A stretch of 64,000 nt of DNA from NCBI GenBank assembly GCA_963770295.1, contig CAVYPA010000008.1, positions 248,001 through 312,000 on the forward strand. Reading direction: 5' to 3'. The notes below the pieces were generated by a model. It saw nothing but the letters and a program-made list of their open reading frames with translations. It was not told where the DNA came from and made no database searches. The translations under genes and the position numbers were made by a program. Source of the DNA: AWTP1-13 sp963770295 (lineage in GTDB: Bacteria; Pseudomonadota; Alphaproteobacteria; Rhizobiales; Hyphomicrobiaceae). Below, piece after piece: positions 25,861 to 34,909 of this stretch (positions are counted from its first letter, which is position 1; each line of letters starts with the position of its first letter).

Positions 25861-26634
25861 ATGGCGCGGATGGTCAATGTCAATGCGGACATCGCCGAAG
25901 GCTGGGGCGCCTACGATATCGGCAACGACGCCGACCTGATGAAGGTCATCAAGTCCGCCAGCGTTGCCTGCGGCTTCCACGCTGGCGATCCCAACACCAT
26001 GCATCGCCTGTGCATGCTGGCCAAACAGGAAGGCGTGAGCGTCGGAGTGCATCCGGGCTTCAACGACCTTTGGGGTTTCGGTCGGCGCCGAATTCAAATG
26101 AGCACCCGCGACCTGGAATACATGATTGCCTATCAGATCGGCGCCCTGCAGGCGATGGCTGCTTACGCCGGCCTGAAGGTGACGCATCTGAAGGCGCATG
26201 GTGCGCTCAACAACATGGCGGCGGAGGATGAGAGTTACGCCGAAGCCATCGGGCGCGCGATCAAGGTCGTCGATCGCGACATCATCTATGTCGCCCTTTA
26301 CGGCTCGGCCATGGAAAAGGCGGCGCGCAAGCTCTCCTTGCGGTTGGCAGTGGAGGGCTTTCCCGATCGGCGCTACCAGGAGGATGGCAATCTTGCCGCG
26401 CGCTCCATACCGGGCACCGTTCTCAAGGATCCGAAGGCGGCGGGCGAGGCCGCCCTGCGTATGGTGCGTGATGGCGAGATCGTCGCCCTGTCCGGCAAGC
26501 GCATCAAGGTCAAGGTCGATACGCTGTGCGTGCACGGCGATGAGGCCACCGGCGTGGCGGTGGCGCGCGGCATCCGTGCCAGCCTGGAGGAGGCCGGCAT
26601 CGCCGTGGTGCCCTTGCCCGATCTGAACCTTTGA
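25861..26634 (+). CDS. pxpA: 5-oxoprolinase subunit A (LamB/YcsF family)
   Basis: The 257-residue TIM-barrel protein is the hydrolytic subunit of ATP-dependent 5-oxoprolinase. Motifs: VNVNADIAEGWGAYDIGND, SASVACGFHAGDPNTMHR, VGVHPGFNDLWGFGRR, HLKAHGALNNMAAED and the C-terminal DTLCVHGDEATGVAVAR. The substrate may be 5-oxoproline or another lactam. It is separated from its partner subunits PxpBC by a divergent promoter and precedes npdG by 20 bp, so it probably leads the F420 operon. Confidence 0.92.
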   Translation: MARMVNVNADIAEGWGAYDIGNDADLMKVIKSASVACGFHAGDPNTMHRLCMLAKQEGVSVGVHPGFNDLWGFGRRRIQMSTRDLEYMIAYQIGALQAMAAYAGLKVTHLKAHGALNNMAAEDESYAEAIGRAIKVVDRDIIYVALYGSAMEKAARKLSLRLAVEGFPDRRYQEDGNLAARSIPGTVLKDPKAAGEAALRMVRDGEIVALSGKRIKVKVDTLCVHGDEATGVAVARGIRASLEEAGIAVVPLPDLNL

Positions 26635-26654
26635 GAGGCTGAGGACGATCCACA

Positions 26655-27398
26655 ATGGCCGGCGACAAGCCTCCCATCGCCATCATTGGCGGCACCGGCC
26701 CGCTCGGGTCGGGATTGGCACGGCGGCTTTGTGCCGCCGGCTATGCCGTGGTGATCGGCTCGCGCACGGCGGCCAAGGCCGAGGCCGCCGTCGCCGCTCT
26801 TGCCAGCGTCAATTTGGCCAGCGTCAATTTGGCCGGTGTCAATTTGGCCGGTGTCAATTTGGCCGGCGTCGATCTCGCCGCCGACCACGGCCGGGGTCGA
26901 TTGACGGGGGCCGAGAATATAGCTGCCGCCAGGCAGGGTGAGGTGGTGTTCATCACAGTGCCTTGGGCGAGCCAGGCCGCTATCCTTGAGGAGATCAAAC
27001 CGCACCTTGCCGGCAAGCTCGTCGTCGATACCACGGTGCCGCTGCTGCCGCCGAAGGTGGCGCGCGTGCAGCTGCCGAGCGAGCATTCCGCGGCGCTGGC
27101 GGCCAAAGCGCGCCTTGGCCCCGAGGTGCGCGTGGTTTCGGCCTTTCACAACGTGGCCGCGCAGAAGTTGGCCGGCGGCGCTACGATCGATTGCGACGTG
27201 TTGGTGTTCGGCGATGATCCCAAGGATCGCGAGATCGTGGTCGAGCTTGCCAAGGCCATGGGGCTCGAGGCCGTGCACGCGGGCCCCCTCGCCAACTCGG
27301 TGGCGGCCGAGGCCCTGACCTCGGTGCTGATTGGCATCAACCGCAGCTACAAGGTCGACGGGGCCGGCGTCCGCATCACGGGCATCCGACGGGATTAG
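26655..27398 (+). CDS. npdG: NADPH-dependent F420 reductase (FNO) with an internal pentapeptide-like repeat insert
   Basis: The 247-residue enzyme moves hydride between NADPH and coenzyme F420. The N-terminal Rossmann motif PIAIIGGTGPLGSGLARRL, VVIGSR, FITVPWASQ, VDTTVPLL and VSAFHNVAAQKL are typical of FNO. Unusual is residues 50-74: five copies of A(S/G)VNL or AGVDL encoded by a 15-bp tandem repeat, located where normal homologues go straight from the helix after GSR to the TGADN-like strand. The insert probably forms a loop or a short right-handed coil. It follows pxpA by 20 bp and precedes cofE. Confidence 0.88.
   Translation: MAGDKPPIAIIGGTGPLGSGLARRLCAAGYAVVIGSRTAAKAEAAVAALASVNLASVNLAGVNLAGVNLAGVDLAADHGRGRLTGAENIAAARQGEVVFITVPWASQAAILEEIKPHLAGKLVVDTTVPLLPPKVARVQLPSEHSAALAAKARLGPEVRVVSAFHNVAAQKLAGGATIDCDVLVFGDDPKDREIVVELAKAMGLEAVHAGPLANSVAAEALTSVLIGINRSYKVDGAGVRITGIRRD
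26802..26876 (+). repeat. In-frame 15-bp tandem repeat inside npdG, five copies
   Basis: Units start at 26802, 26817, 26832, 26847 and 26862. Copies 1-2 are GCCAGCGTCAATTTG, copies 3-4 GCCGGTGTCAATTTG, copy 5 GCCGGCGTCGATCTC. They encode ASVNL, ASVNL, AGVNL, AGVNL, AGVDL, close to the pentapeptide-repeat consensus [STAV][DN]LxG. Confidence 0.95.
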
Positions 27399-27467
27399 GG
27401 CCGCGCACACGCGGAGGCGCTGGCACCGCTGCGGCGGATCTGAGAGAGAGGCATTGAGCGAAACGGC

Positions 27468-28244
27468 ATGCGATCCGGCTCGGTTGAACTCATCGTCACG
27501 GCATTGGCGGGCCTCCCCGAGGTTGCGCCGGGCGCCGATTTGGCCGGGCTCTTGATCGCGGCGCTCGAAGACAACGGCCTAAGGCCCGGCAGCCACGACG
27601 TCCTCGTCGTGACCCAGAAAATCGTGTCCAAGGCCGAGGGGCGCTACCTCGACCTGGCCACCGTCGAGCCCTCTGAGCGGGCGCGGGAGTTGGCCACACT
27701 CACCGGCAAGGACGCGCGCCTGGTCGAGGCCGTGCTGCGTCACTCCAGCGAGGTGCTGCGCGCCAAACCCAACGTTCTGATCGTCGCCACCCGGGGGGGT
27801 CTTGTCATCGCCAATGCCGGTATCGATCAGTCCAACCTTGCTGCCGCGGAGCGTGGACAGCGCGTGCTGCTTTTGCCGGAGGATGCCGATGCTAGTGCGG
27901 TCGGACTCAAGCAGCGTCTCGATCACCACTTTCAGTGCGATCTGGGGCTCATTATTTCGGATAGCGCCGGCCGGGCCTGGCGGCTCGGCACCGTCGGCAT
28001 TGCCATCGGCGCCGCCGGCGTTCCCTCGGTGTGGGACCGGCGCGGCGAAGCGGATCGGGCGGGGCGTCCCCTCGAGGTCACCGAGGTGGGCTTTGCCGAT
28101 GCGGTAGCCGCCATGGCGGTGCTGGCGATGGGCGAGGCGGCCGAAGCGCGGCCGGCGGCGCTGGTGCGCGGCCTCACCTGGTCGGCGCCCGTGCGCCCTG
28201 CCTCCGCCCTGGTGCGTCCCAAGAGCCAAGACATGTTCCGATGA
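27468..28244 (+). CDS. cofE: Coenzyme F420-0:L-glutamate ligase
   Basis: The 258-residue CofE/FbiB-N-type enzyme adds gamma-linked glutamate to F420-0 using GTP. Motifs: DVLVVTQKIVSKAEGRYLDL, ELATLTGKDARLVEAVLRHS, ATRGGLVIANAGIDQSN, CDLGLIISDSAGRAWRLGTVGIAIG. It lacks the C-terminal nitroreductase domain that actinobacterial FbiB uses to reduce dehydro-F420. Its stop overlaps the cofD start (ATGA), consistent with an operon. Confidence 0.93.
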   Translation: MRSGSVELIVTALAGLPEVAPGADLAGLLIAALEDNGLRPGSHDVLVVTQKIVSKAEGRYLDLATVEPSERARELATLTGKDARLVEAVLRHSSEVLRAKPNVLIVATRGGLVIANAGIDQSNLAAAERGQRVLLLPEDADASAVGLKQRLDHHFQCDLGLIISDSAGRAWRLGTVGIAIGAAGVPSVWDRRGEADRAGRPLEVTEVGFADAVAAMAVLAMGEAAEARPAALVRGLTWSAPVRPASALVRPKSQDMFR

Positions 28245-29207
28245 ACGATCCCTCGCACCGTTATGTGGCGCTGTCGGGGGGTGTCGGTGGCGCCAAGCTG
28301 TCCCTTGGATTGGCGCACGTCCTCGCCGACCGACTCAGCCTTATCATCAACACGGGAGACGACTTCGAGCACTTGGGCCTTCACGTTTCGCCGGACCTGG
28401 ACACGGCGCTTTACACGCTGGCGGGTCTTGTCAATTCGGCCACCGGTTGGGGACGGAGCGGCGAGACCTGGACCTTCATGGCCGCGCTCGAGGGGCTCGG
28501 TGGTCCGGGCTGGTTCAGGCTGGGCGACGGCGATCTTGCCACGCATGTGCTGCGCACGGCGCGCCTCAAGAGCGGCGCGACGCTGACGGCGGTGTGCGCA
28601 GAGCTGGCGCGCCGGTTCTCGATCAGCGCCCGCATCCTGCCTATGTGCGATGAGCGCTTGCGCACGCTGGTGGAGACCGAGGCCGGCGCGCTGGCCTTTC
28701 AGGATTACTTCGTGCGCGAGCAGTGCCGGCCACGGCTGCGGCAAATCCGCTTCGAGGGCGCCGCGCACGCAAAGCCGACGGCTGAGGTGCTCGAGGTGCT
28801 GGCGGACCCGCGGCTGGTCGGGATCATCATCTGTCCGTCGAATCCTTTTCTCAGCGTCGACCCGATCCTTGCGGTTCCAGGATTGCATAGCGCGCTCTCG
28901 GCCGCACGCGTGCCGATCGTTGCCGTGTCCCCCATAATTGCCGGCCAAGCCGTCAAGGGGCCAGCGGCAAAGATCATGGCGGAGCTGGGCATGGCAGCGG
29001 ACAGCCGCAGCATCGCCCGTTATTATGCCGGGCTTGTCGATGGCTTCATCATCGACGTGGCCGAACTCGGGCCTCGCGGCGGACATGCCGCTACCCGTCA
29101 AGGTGACGAAGACGTTGATGGCAACGCTCGACGACAAGATTGCCCTTGCGCGCACCTGCCTCGCCTTCTGTGCCGAGCTCGGCGCCGAGGCAGGGCCAGC
29201 GCCATGA
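28241..29207 (+). pseudogene. cofD: 2-phospho-L-lactate transferase CofD, interrupted by a single-base frameshift near the 3' end
   Basis: CofD joins the activated phospho-acid (LPPG-type donor) to Fo to make F420-0. The first ~276 codons are normal: ALSGGVGGAKLSLGLAHVL, INTGDDFEHLGLHVSPDLDT, ICPSNPFLSVDPIL, and DGFIIDVAELG. At GGG 29069-29071 the frame shifts. Removing one G restores the expected C-terminus (LAADMPLPVKVTKTLM, then a LARTCLAFCAEL helix) and a TGA at 29205-29207 that overlaps the cofC ATG as ATGATG. Read literally, the frame runs on into cofC and looks like a CofD-CofC fusion with about 44 nonsense residues. A sequencing or assembly error is the simplest explanation; a real mutation or frameshifting signal is possible. 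Confidence 0.85.
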
Positions 29208-29884
29208 TGCCAGCTGAGACCTGGGCGATCATACCGGTCAAAACGCTTGAGCGCGCCAAACAGCGCCTGGCTTCCGTGCTGCCGCCGGAGGCGCGCCGGG
29301 AGTTGGTGCTTTCCATGTTGCAAAGCGTGCTCGCCGCCGTGGTCGCGACGCGGGGGCTGTCTCGCATTTTGGTGGTGACGGCCGATCCGAGCGTGGCCTC
29401 TCTGGCGCAGGCGAAGACTGCCGAGGTGTTGCGCGAAGACCGGGCGTGCGGGTTGAACGCGGCCGTGCGTCTGGGTCTGGCGCGGGCCGCCGCCGCAGGC
29501 ACCGCCCGCGCCCTGGTGCTGCCGGCCGATATCCCCCTGGTGACGCCGGGCGAACTCAACTGCCTGCTCGGCAACGGCGCAACCGGGGCTGGCCAGCGCG
29601 CCACCCTGGTGCCGGCCGCGGACGGGGACGGAACCAACGCCATGCTGCTCGAGCCGCCGGCTGCGCTCGAGCCCGCGTTTGGTCCCGGCAGCTATGTGCG
29701 TCACCTGTCCCAGGCCTTGGCGCGGCGCCTCGATGTTGAGGTGCGGCATTTGCCGGGTCTGGCCGGCGATATCGACCGCCCCGCCGACCTCGCCCGGCTG
29801 CTCTCACCTGCCCCGCAGCTTGCGCCCTTCCAGTTCCTTGCCCAGCATGTCATGAAGGCCGCCGGGGATGGTGCAGCGGGATGA
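29204..29884 (+). CDS. cofC: 2-phospho-L-lactate (or related) guanylyltransferase CofC
   Basis: The 226-residue nucleotidyltransferase activates 2-phospholactate, phosphoenolpyruvate or 3-phosphoglycerate with GTP for CofD. Motifs: WAIIPVKTLERAKQRL, ILVVTADPSVASLA, DRACGLNAAVRLGL, LVLPADIPLVTPGEL, DGDGTNAMLLEPP and HLPGLAGDIDRPADL. The start ATG at 29204 overlaps the restored cofD stop; ATG 29207 is also possible. Its own stop overlaps the fbiC start as ATGA. The substrate preference cannot be told from sequence. Confidence 0.92.
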   Translation: MMPAETWAIIPVKTLERAKQRLASVLPPEARRELVLSMLQSVLAAVVATRGLSRILVVTADPSVASLAQAKTAEVLREDRACGLNAAVRLGLARAAAAGTARALVLPADIPLVTPGELNCLLGNGATGAGQRATLVPAADGDGTNAMLLEPPAALEPAFGPGSYVRHLSQALARRLDVEVRHLPGLAGDIDRPADLARLLSPAPQLAPFQFLAQHVMKAAGDGAAG

Positions 29885-32400
29885 GACCGCCAATGACGAG
29901 TGCAGCGATTGCGCGCGCCCTGGCCGCGACCGAAGCCGGACGCCGACTGGCGCCGGGTGAGGCCTTGAGCCTGGCCGACTGTGATGAAGTGGCCCGCCTC
30001 GGCGCCATGGCCGCGGCGCTGACGCTGGCTGGGCATGGCGACCGCGTCTCGTTTTCCAAGAAAGTCTTCATCCCGCTCACGCAGTTGTGTCGCGACGTTT
30101 GCCACTACTGCACGTTTGCCGGGACGCCACGCCGGGGCGGATCGGCCTACCTCTCCCCGGAGGCGGTGCTGGCAGTCGCGCAAGCGGGGCAGGCGGCGGG
30201 CTGCAAGGAGGCGCTGTTCACGCTGGGCGACAAGCCCGAACTGCGCTACGCCGCCGCGCGGCGGGCGCTGGCTGAACTCGGTGCCACCTCGACGCTTGAC
30301 TATCTTGAGGCCTCGGCCGAGCGCGTGCTGAGCGCGACGGGCCTTTTGCCCCATCTCAATCCGGGGCTCCTGGACGAAGCGTGGCTCAAACGCCTGCGCA
30401 AGGTGTCGGTGTCGCAGGGTATCATGCTGGAGACGGCCTCGGCCCGGCTGTCCGCCCCCGGCGGGCCGCACTTCGGCTCCCCCGACAAGGATCCGGCCCG
30501 GCGACTGGCGACGCTGGAGGCGGCCGGTCGCGCACGAGTGCCGTTCACGACCGGCATTCTGATCGGTATCGGCGAGACGCGCCGGGAACGCATCGAGGCA
30601 CTGCTTGCCATCCGCGAGCAACACGAGCGCTACGGCCACATCCAGGAGATCATTATTCAGAATTTCCGGGCCAAGCCCGGCACGCGCATGGCGCAAGCCC
30701 CCGAGCCGTCGCTCGCCGAGCACCTGTGGACGATCGCCGTGGCGCGACTGATCTTCGGCGAGCGCATGAACATCCAGGCCCCGCCCAACCTCAGACCGGA
30801 GGCCCTGGCGGCATTGATCGGCGCCGGCATCAATGATTGGGGCGGCGTGTCACCCGTTACGCCCGATCACGTTAATCCGGAAGCGCCTTGGCCGCATTTG
30901 GAGGCCCTGAGGGAGGCGACCGAACGGGCCGGCCGCACCCTGGTCGAACGGCTGGCCGCCTACCCGGAATTTCTGCTGGCGCGCGCCGCCGCCTGGCAAG
31001 GGCAGGCAGCTGCGGCCGCGGCGGCCGTCGGTTCGCCGCCCCGCGCCGCCGCGACCGCCTCGGGTTTGGGCCGAGCGGCGCCCCACCTTGCGCCCTATCT
31101 GGCAAGCGAGTGGCTGGCCGAGTCGCTCAAGGCGCCGACGCTGCGCCTGATGGATGGGGAGGGGTGTGCGCGCGAGGACGGCTGGGTCGCGGGAGGGCTT
31201 GCGGCGCCGCCGGCGCCACGGTTGGCGCGGCAGTCCAAAGCGAGCCGCGGGCTTGCGCCGCTCTTGGAGCGTGCGCTTGCCGGCGAGGCCCTGATCGAGG
31301 CGGAGATCGTGGCTCTGTTTGCCGCCCGCGGGCCCGATTTTGCCGCCGTCGTTGCCGCCGCCGACGCGCTGCGCGCGTGCACGGTTGGCGACACCGTCAC
31401 CTACGTGGTCAACCGCAACATCAACTACACCAACATCTGCACCTACGGCTGCAAGTTCTGCGCCTTCTCGAAGGGGCGACACAACCTCGGCCATCGCGAC
31501 GCCCCCTACGACCTCGACGCCGCCGAGATCGGCCGGCGCACCAGCGAGGCCTGGCAGCGCGGCGCCACCGAGGTGTGTCTGCAGGGCGGTATCCGTCCTG
31601 GCTATACGGGGGAGACCTATCTCGGCATGGTTGCCGCCGTGAAAGCCGCGGTGCCGGACATGCATGTGCACGCCTTCTCGCCGCTCGAGATCTGGCATGG
31701 CGCGGGCACCCTTGACCTGCCGCTCGAGGCCTACCTGGCGCGGCTCAAGGCGGCGGGCCTGGCGAGCTTGCCCGGCACGGCGGCCGAAATCCTCGATGAT
31801 GAGGTGCGCGCCATCCTCTGCCCCGACAAGATCACGACCGAGCAATGGTTCGAGGTGATGGAGGCCGCGCACGGCGTTGGCCTCAAGAGCACGGCCACCA
31901 TCATGTTCGGCCACGTCGACGCCTACCGGCACTGGGCGCGCCACCTCTTGCGGGTGCGCGGGCTGCAGGCCAAGACCAAGGGCTTCACCGAGTTCGTGCC
32001 GCTGGCGTTCGTGCACATGGAAGCGCCGATCTACCTCAAGGGCCAGGCGCGCAAGGGGCCAACCTGGCGCGAGGCCATGCTGATGCACGCGGTGGCGCGG
32101 CTCGCGCTCAACCCGGAGATCCGCAACATTCAGGCGTCCTGGGTGAAAATGGGGCCGCAGGGCGCGGTGGCCTGCCTGGCGGCGGGCTGCAATGACCTTG
32201 GCGGGGTGCTGATGAACGAATCGATTACCCGGGCGGCCGGCGCCATGCACGGCCAGGAGATCGGTGCGGCCGAGCTCGAGGCGATGATCCGCGAGGCCGG
32301 CCGCGAGCCGCGGCAGCGCACGACCCTCTACCAGGGGTTGCCGCGCGCGGAGGGCCAACGCCCAGGCCCGCAGCGACCGCCCCTGGCGGCGGCAGAATAG
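29881..32400 (+). CDS. fbiC: Bifunctional 7,8-didemethyl-8-hydroxy-5-deazariboflavin (Fo) synthase FbiC (CofG-CofH fusion)
   Basis: The 839-residue enzyme builds the deazaflavin ring Fo from tyrosine and a ribityl-uracil intermediate. Two radical-SAM domains are present: the CofG half (about 1-385) with Cys70/Cys74/Cys77 in CRDVCHYC, and the CofH half (about 490-810) with Cys520/Cys524/Cys527 in CTYGCKFC. An Ala-rich linker lies between. QNFRAKPGTRM in CofG and CLQGGIRPGYTGETYLG in CofH are typical. The fused form is usual in Actinobacteria and in proteobacterial F420 producers. A PLP-enzyme gene follows 20 bp downstream. Confidence 0.95.
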   Translation: MRPPMTSAAIARALAATEAGRRLAPGEALSLADCDEVARLGAMAAALTLAGHGDRVSFSKKVFIPLTQLCRDVCHYCTFAGTPRRGGSAYLSPEAVLAVAQAGQAAGCKEALFTLGDKPELRYAAARRALAELGATSTLDYLEASAERVLSATGLLPHLNPGLLDEAWLKRLRKVSVSQGIMLETASARLSAPGGPHFGSPDKDPARRLATLEAAGRARVPFTTGILIGIGETRRERIEALLAIREQHERYGHIQEIIIQNFRAKPGTRMAQAPEPSLAEHLWTIAVARLIFGERMNIQAPPNLRPEALAALIGAGINDWGGVSPVTPDHVNPEAPWPHLEALREATERAGRTLVERLAAYPEFLLARAAAWQGQAAAAAAAVGSPPRAAATASGLGRAAPHLAPYLASEWLAESLKAPTLRLMDGEGCAREDGWVAGGLAAPPAPRLARQSKASRGLAPLLERALAGEALIEAEIVALFAARGPDFAAVVAAADALRACTVGDTVTYVVNRNINYTNICTYGCKFCAFSKGRHNLGHRDAPYDLDAAEIGRRTSEAWQRGATEVCLQGGIRPGYTGETYLGMVAAVKAAVPDMHVHAFSPLEIWHGAGTLDLPLEAYLARLKAAGLASLPGTAAEILDDEVRAILCPDKITTEQWFEVMEAAHGVGLKSTATIMFGHVDAYRHWARHLLRVRGLQAKTKGFTEFVPLAFVHMEAPIYLKGQARKGPTWREAMLMHAVARLALNPEIRNIQASWVKMGPQGAVACLAAGCNDLGGVLMNESITRAAGAMHGQEIGAAELEAMIREAGREPRQRTTLYQGLPRAEGQRPGPQRPPLAAAE

Positions 32401-32420
32401 CCGGCCGGCGGAGCCTTGCC

Positions 32421-33918
32421 ATGTCCCCCTTCGATTGTCCGCGTCAGGTCGAGGATAGCAAGGTCCGCGCCCGCGTCGTTGCGCTGCTGAAGGCGCGCCG
32501 GGTGCGGCTGCCGACCTTTGCCGAGCTGGCCGATCCGGCGCTGCGGCCGGCGCCAAGCGCGCTTGCGGGTGTCGGCCCGGACGCGCCCGATGCGGCTAAT
32601 CTTGCGCGCGTTGATTGGTTCAATGACTGGGATCGCCGAGGCCGCCGCGCGGTGCCGGCCTACCTCGAAATCCCGCCCGAGCTGAGCGGGGTTGCCGCCC
32701 GCATCGTCGTGGCCATCGGCGAGCTGTTCCCGATGATCGGGGCGCATAAGGTTCTGGCCGCCTATGCCTGCCTTGCGCCCCGGCTCGCGGCCGGGCGCTT
32801 CGATCCGACGCGGCAACGGGCGGTGTGGCCGTCGACGGGCAACTATTGCCGCGGCGGCGTTGCCATCGCGCGCATCCTGGGCTGCCGCGGCGTCGCCGTG
32901 CTACCGGCGGGCATGAGCCAGGAACGCTTCGACTGGCTCGGGCAATGGGTGAGCGCCCCCGAGGACATTGTGCGGACGCCGGGCTCGGAGTCCAACGTCA
33001 AGGAGATCTACGACAAGTGCGCCGAGCTCGCGCGCGATCCCGCCAACGAGATCATCAATCAGTTCAGCGAATTCGCCAACTATCTGGTGCACTGGCGCTG
33101 CACCGGGCCGGCCCTGGAACGGATTTTCGCGGCGGTCAGGGCGCGCACGGAAGCCGCGGCGCTGGCGGGCTTCGTCGCCGCCAGCGGCTCGGCGGGGACG
33201 CTCGCCGCCGGCGACTATTTGAAAGAGCGTCATGGCGCCAAGATTGCCGTGGTCGAGGCGGTGGAATGTCCGACCTTGGCGTTGAACGGCTATGGCGAAC
33301 ACAACATTCAGGGCATTGGCGACAAGCACGTGCCGCTGATTCACAACGTCACCAACACCGACCTCGTTATCGGCGTGAGCGATGAGGCAACGGATGGCCT
33401 CAGCGCCGTGTTCAATACGCCCGGCGGGCGGGCCCACCTGACACGCCGCCTCGGCCTCCCTGCCGCGGCGAGCGAAGGCTTTAAGCATTTCGGCTTATCG
33501 TCGATTGCCAACATCCTCGGCGCCATCAAGATGGCCAAGCATCTGGCGCTCGGGCCGGAGCAGGTGATCGTCACGGTCGCCACCGACGGACATGCGATGT
33601 ATCGCAGCGAGCTCGACCGCTTTCTGGCGCGACGCGGGAGCACGGGCGCCCTGAGCGAGACGCTGGCGGCGGAACTCACCGGGCAATACCTGATCGGCGC
33701 CGGGAGCGAGCACGTGTTGGAGGCCAGCACGCGCGAGCGCCAGCGTATGTTCAACCTCGGCTACTTCACCTGGGTCGAGCAGCAAGGCATTACGCTTGCC
33801 GATTTCGATCGCCGCCGCGAGCAGGGCTTTCTGGCGGGACTTGCGGGGGCTGGTGCCGCTGTGGGATGAGATGATCAGCGCCGTCAATCGCGACAGCGGC
33901 ATGGCGACGGCGGCGTGA
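32421..33918 (+). CDS. Fold-type II pyridoxal-phosphate-dependent enzyme (cysteine-synthase-like), with an apparent frameshift near the C-terminus
   Basis: As read, the frame ends at 33869 with 482 residues. The PLP Lys is probably in MIGAHKVLAAYA, the cofactor loops are WPSTGNYCRGGVAIAR and AASGSAGTLAAGDYL, and HFGLSSIANILGAIKMAKHL lies further on. Near 33829-33831 (TTTC) the sequence seems to carry one extra base. Dropping it changes FLAGLAGAG to FWRDLRGLVPLWDEMI and extends the gene to a TGA at 33916-33918, only 13 bp before the CoA-transferase start. The reaction is not known: a beta-elimination or replacement on an amino acid is expected. The operon position suggests a role in the same pathway as F420. 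Confidence 0.8.
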
Positions 33919-33931
33919 GGCGAGGAGATCG

Positions 33932-34909
33932 GTGGCAATGACTTCGGAAGCCCTGGTGGTGCCCTATCAGGACTTGCGGCGCGAGACGCTGGCGCGCGAC
34001 CGCGGCTTGCGCGAAAAGGTGATGTCGCTCGAGGCGGCGGCGCAACTCGTGCGCGACGGCGAGCACGTGGCGATTGGCGGCTGCACGCTGTCGCGCACGC
34101 CGATGGCGATGATCTGGGCCCTCATTCGCGCCAAGAAGAAGAACCTGACGATCTCGCGGTCGATCACCTCGACCGAGGGCGATCTGTTGCTGGCCTCCGG
34201 GGTTTCCAGTCACGTCATTACCAGCTGGTTTTCGCAGGGCATCGTCTGGGGCGTGTCGAAGGTCATGCGCCACTACACGGAACGGAAATTGGCGCGCTTC
34301 GATGAATGGAGCCACATGTCCATTGGTTTGCGCTATCGCGCCGGTGCCATGGGCCTGCCGTTCATGCCCTCGCGCTCGATGCTCGGATCCGACGTCGGGG
34401 AGCGCGTGGCCGATCAAACCAAGACCATGGCCTGCCCATTCACCGGCGAACCGCTGACGCTGCTACCGGCGCTCAACCCGGATTTAGCGCTGATCCATGT
34501 GCAGCGTTGCGACGCCTTCGGCAATGCGCAGCTCGACGGTTTGCAGTTCATGGACATTGACATCGCCATGGCCGCCAAGCGCGTGATCCTGACCACGGAA
34601 CGCATCATCTCCAACGAGCAGATCCGCCGCTTGCCCGATGCGACGCGCATTCCGTTTTTTGCCGTGGAGGCGGTGGTCGAGGTGCCGATCGGCTGCGCGC
34701 CGCACGAGTGCTACGGCGCCTATGAACCCTTCTTTACCGCGCTCGACGACTATGCCGAACGCGTATCGGATGATGCCGTGGCCGGCTGCCGGCAGTACCT
34801 CGAGGAGTACTATTACGCGCCGAAGTCCTGGCCGGAGTATTTGAGCCGGATCGGCATGGAGGTGATGCTCGATGCCTGCCGCCGCGGCCGGAGTGTGTAC
34901 AATGACTGA
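33932..34909 (+). CDS. CoA-transferase subunit A, glutaconate CoA-transferase (GctA) type
   Basis: The 325-residue class I CoA-transferase alpha subunit has the CoA-binding GEHVAIGGCTLSRTPMAMI, ISRSITSTEGDLLLASG, LNPDLALIHVQRCDAFGNAQ and the C-terminal AEYLSR-like tail. GAGGAG lies just before the GTG at 33932; an ATG at 33938 is an alternative start. It overlaps the beta subunit by 8 bases. Together they move CoA between a dicarboxylic or oxo acid and a donor such as acetyl- or succinyl-CoA. The acceptor acid is not known. Confidence 0.88.
   Translation: MAMTSEALVVPYQDLRRETLARDRGLREKVMSLEAAAQLVRDGEHVAIGGCTLSRTPMAMIWALIRAKKKNLTISRSITSTEGDLLLASGVSSHVITSWFSQGIVWGVSKVMRHYTERKLARFDEWSHMSIGLRYRAGAMGLPFMPSRSMLGSDVGERVADQTKTMACPFTGEPLTLLPALNPDLALIHVQRCDAFGNAQLDGLQFMDIDIAMAAKRVILTTERIISNEQIRRLPDATRIPFFAVEAVVEVPIGCAPHECYGAYEPFFTALDDYAERVSDDAVAGCRQYLEEYYYAPKSWPEYLSRIGMEVMLDACRRGRSVYND

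Noticed and set aside
27932..29749. 605-codon minus-strand frame across cofE, cofD and cofC
   Set aside because: Antisense shadow of well-supported F420 genes; no recognisable domain.
28031..29884. Genuine CofD-CofC fusion protein
   Set aside because: The linker is out-of-frame translation of the true CofD C-terminus, and the restored stop overlaps the cofC start exactly as at the other operon junctions.
30850..32556. 568-codon minus-strand frame across fbiC
   Set aside because: Antisense shadow of the CofH half, which has an intact radical-SAM motif.
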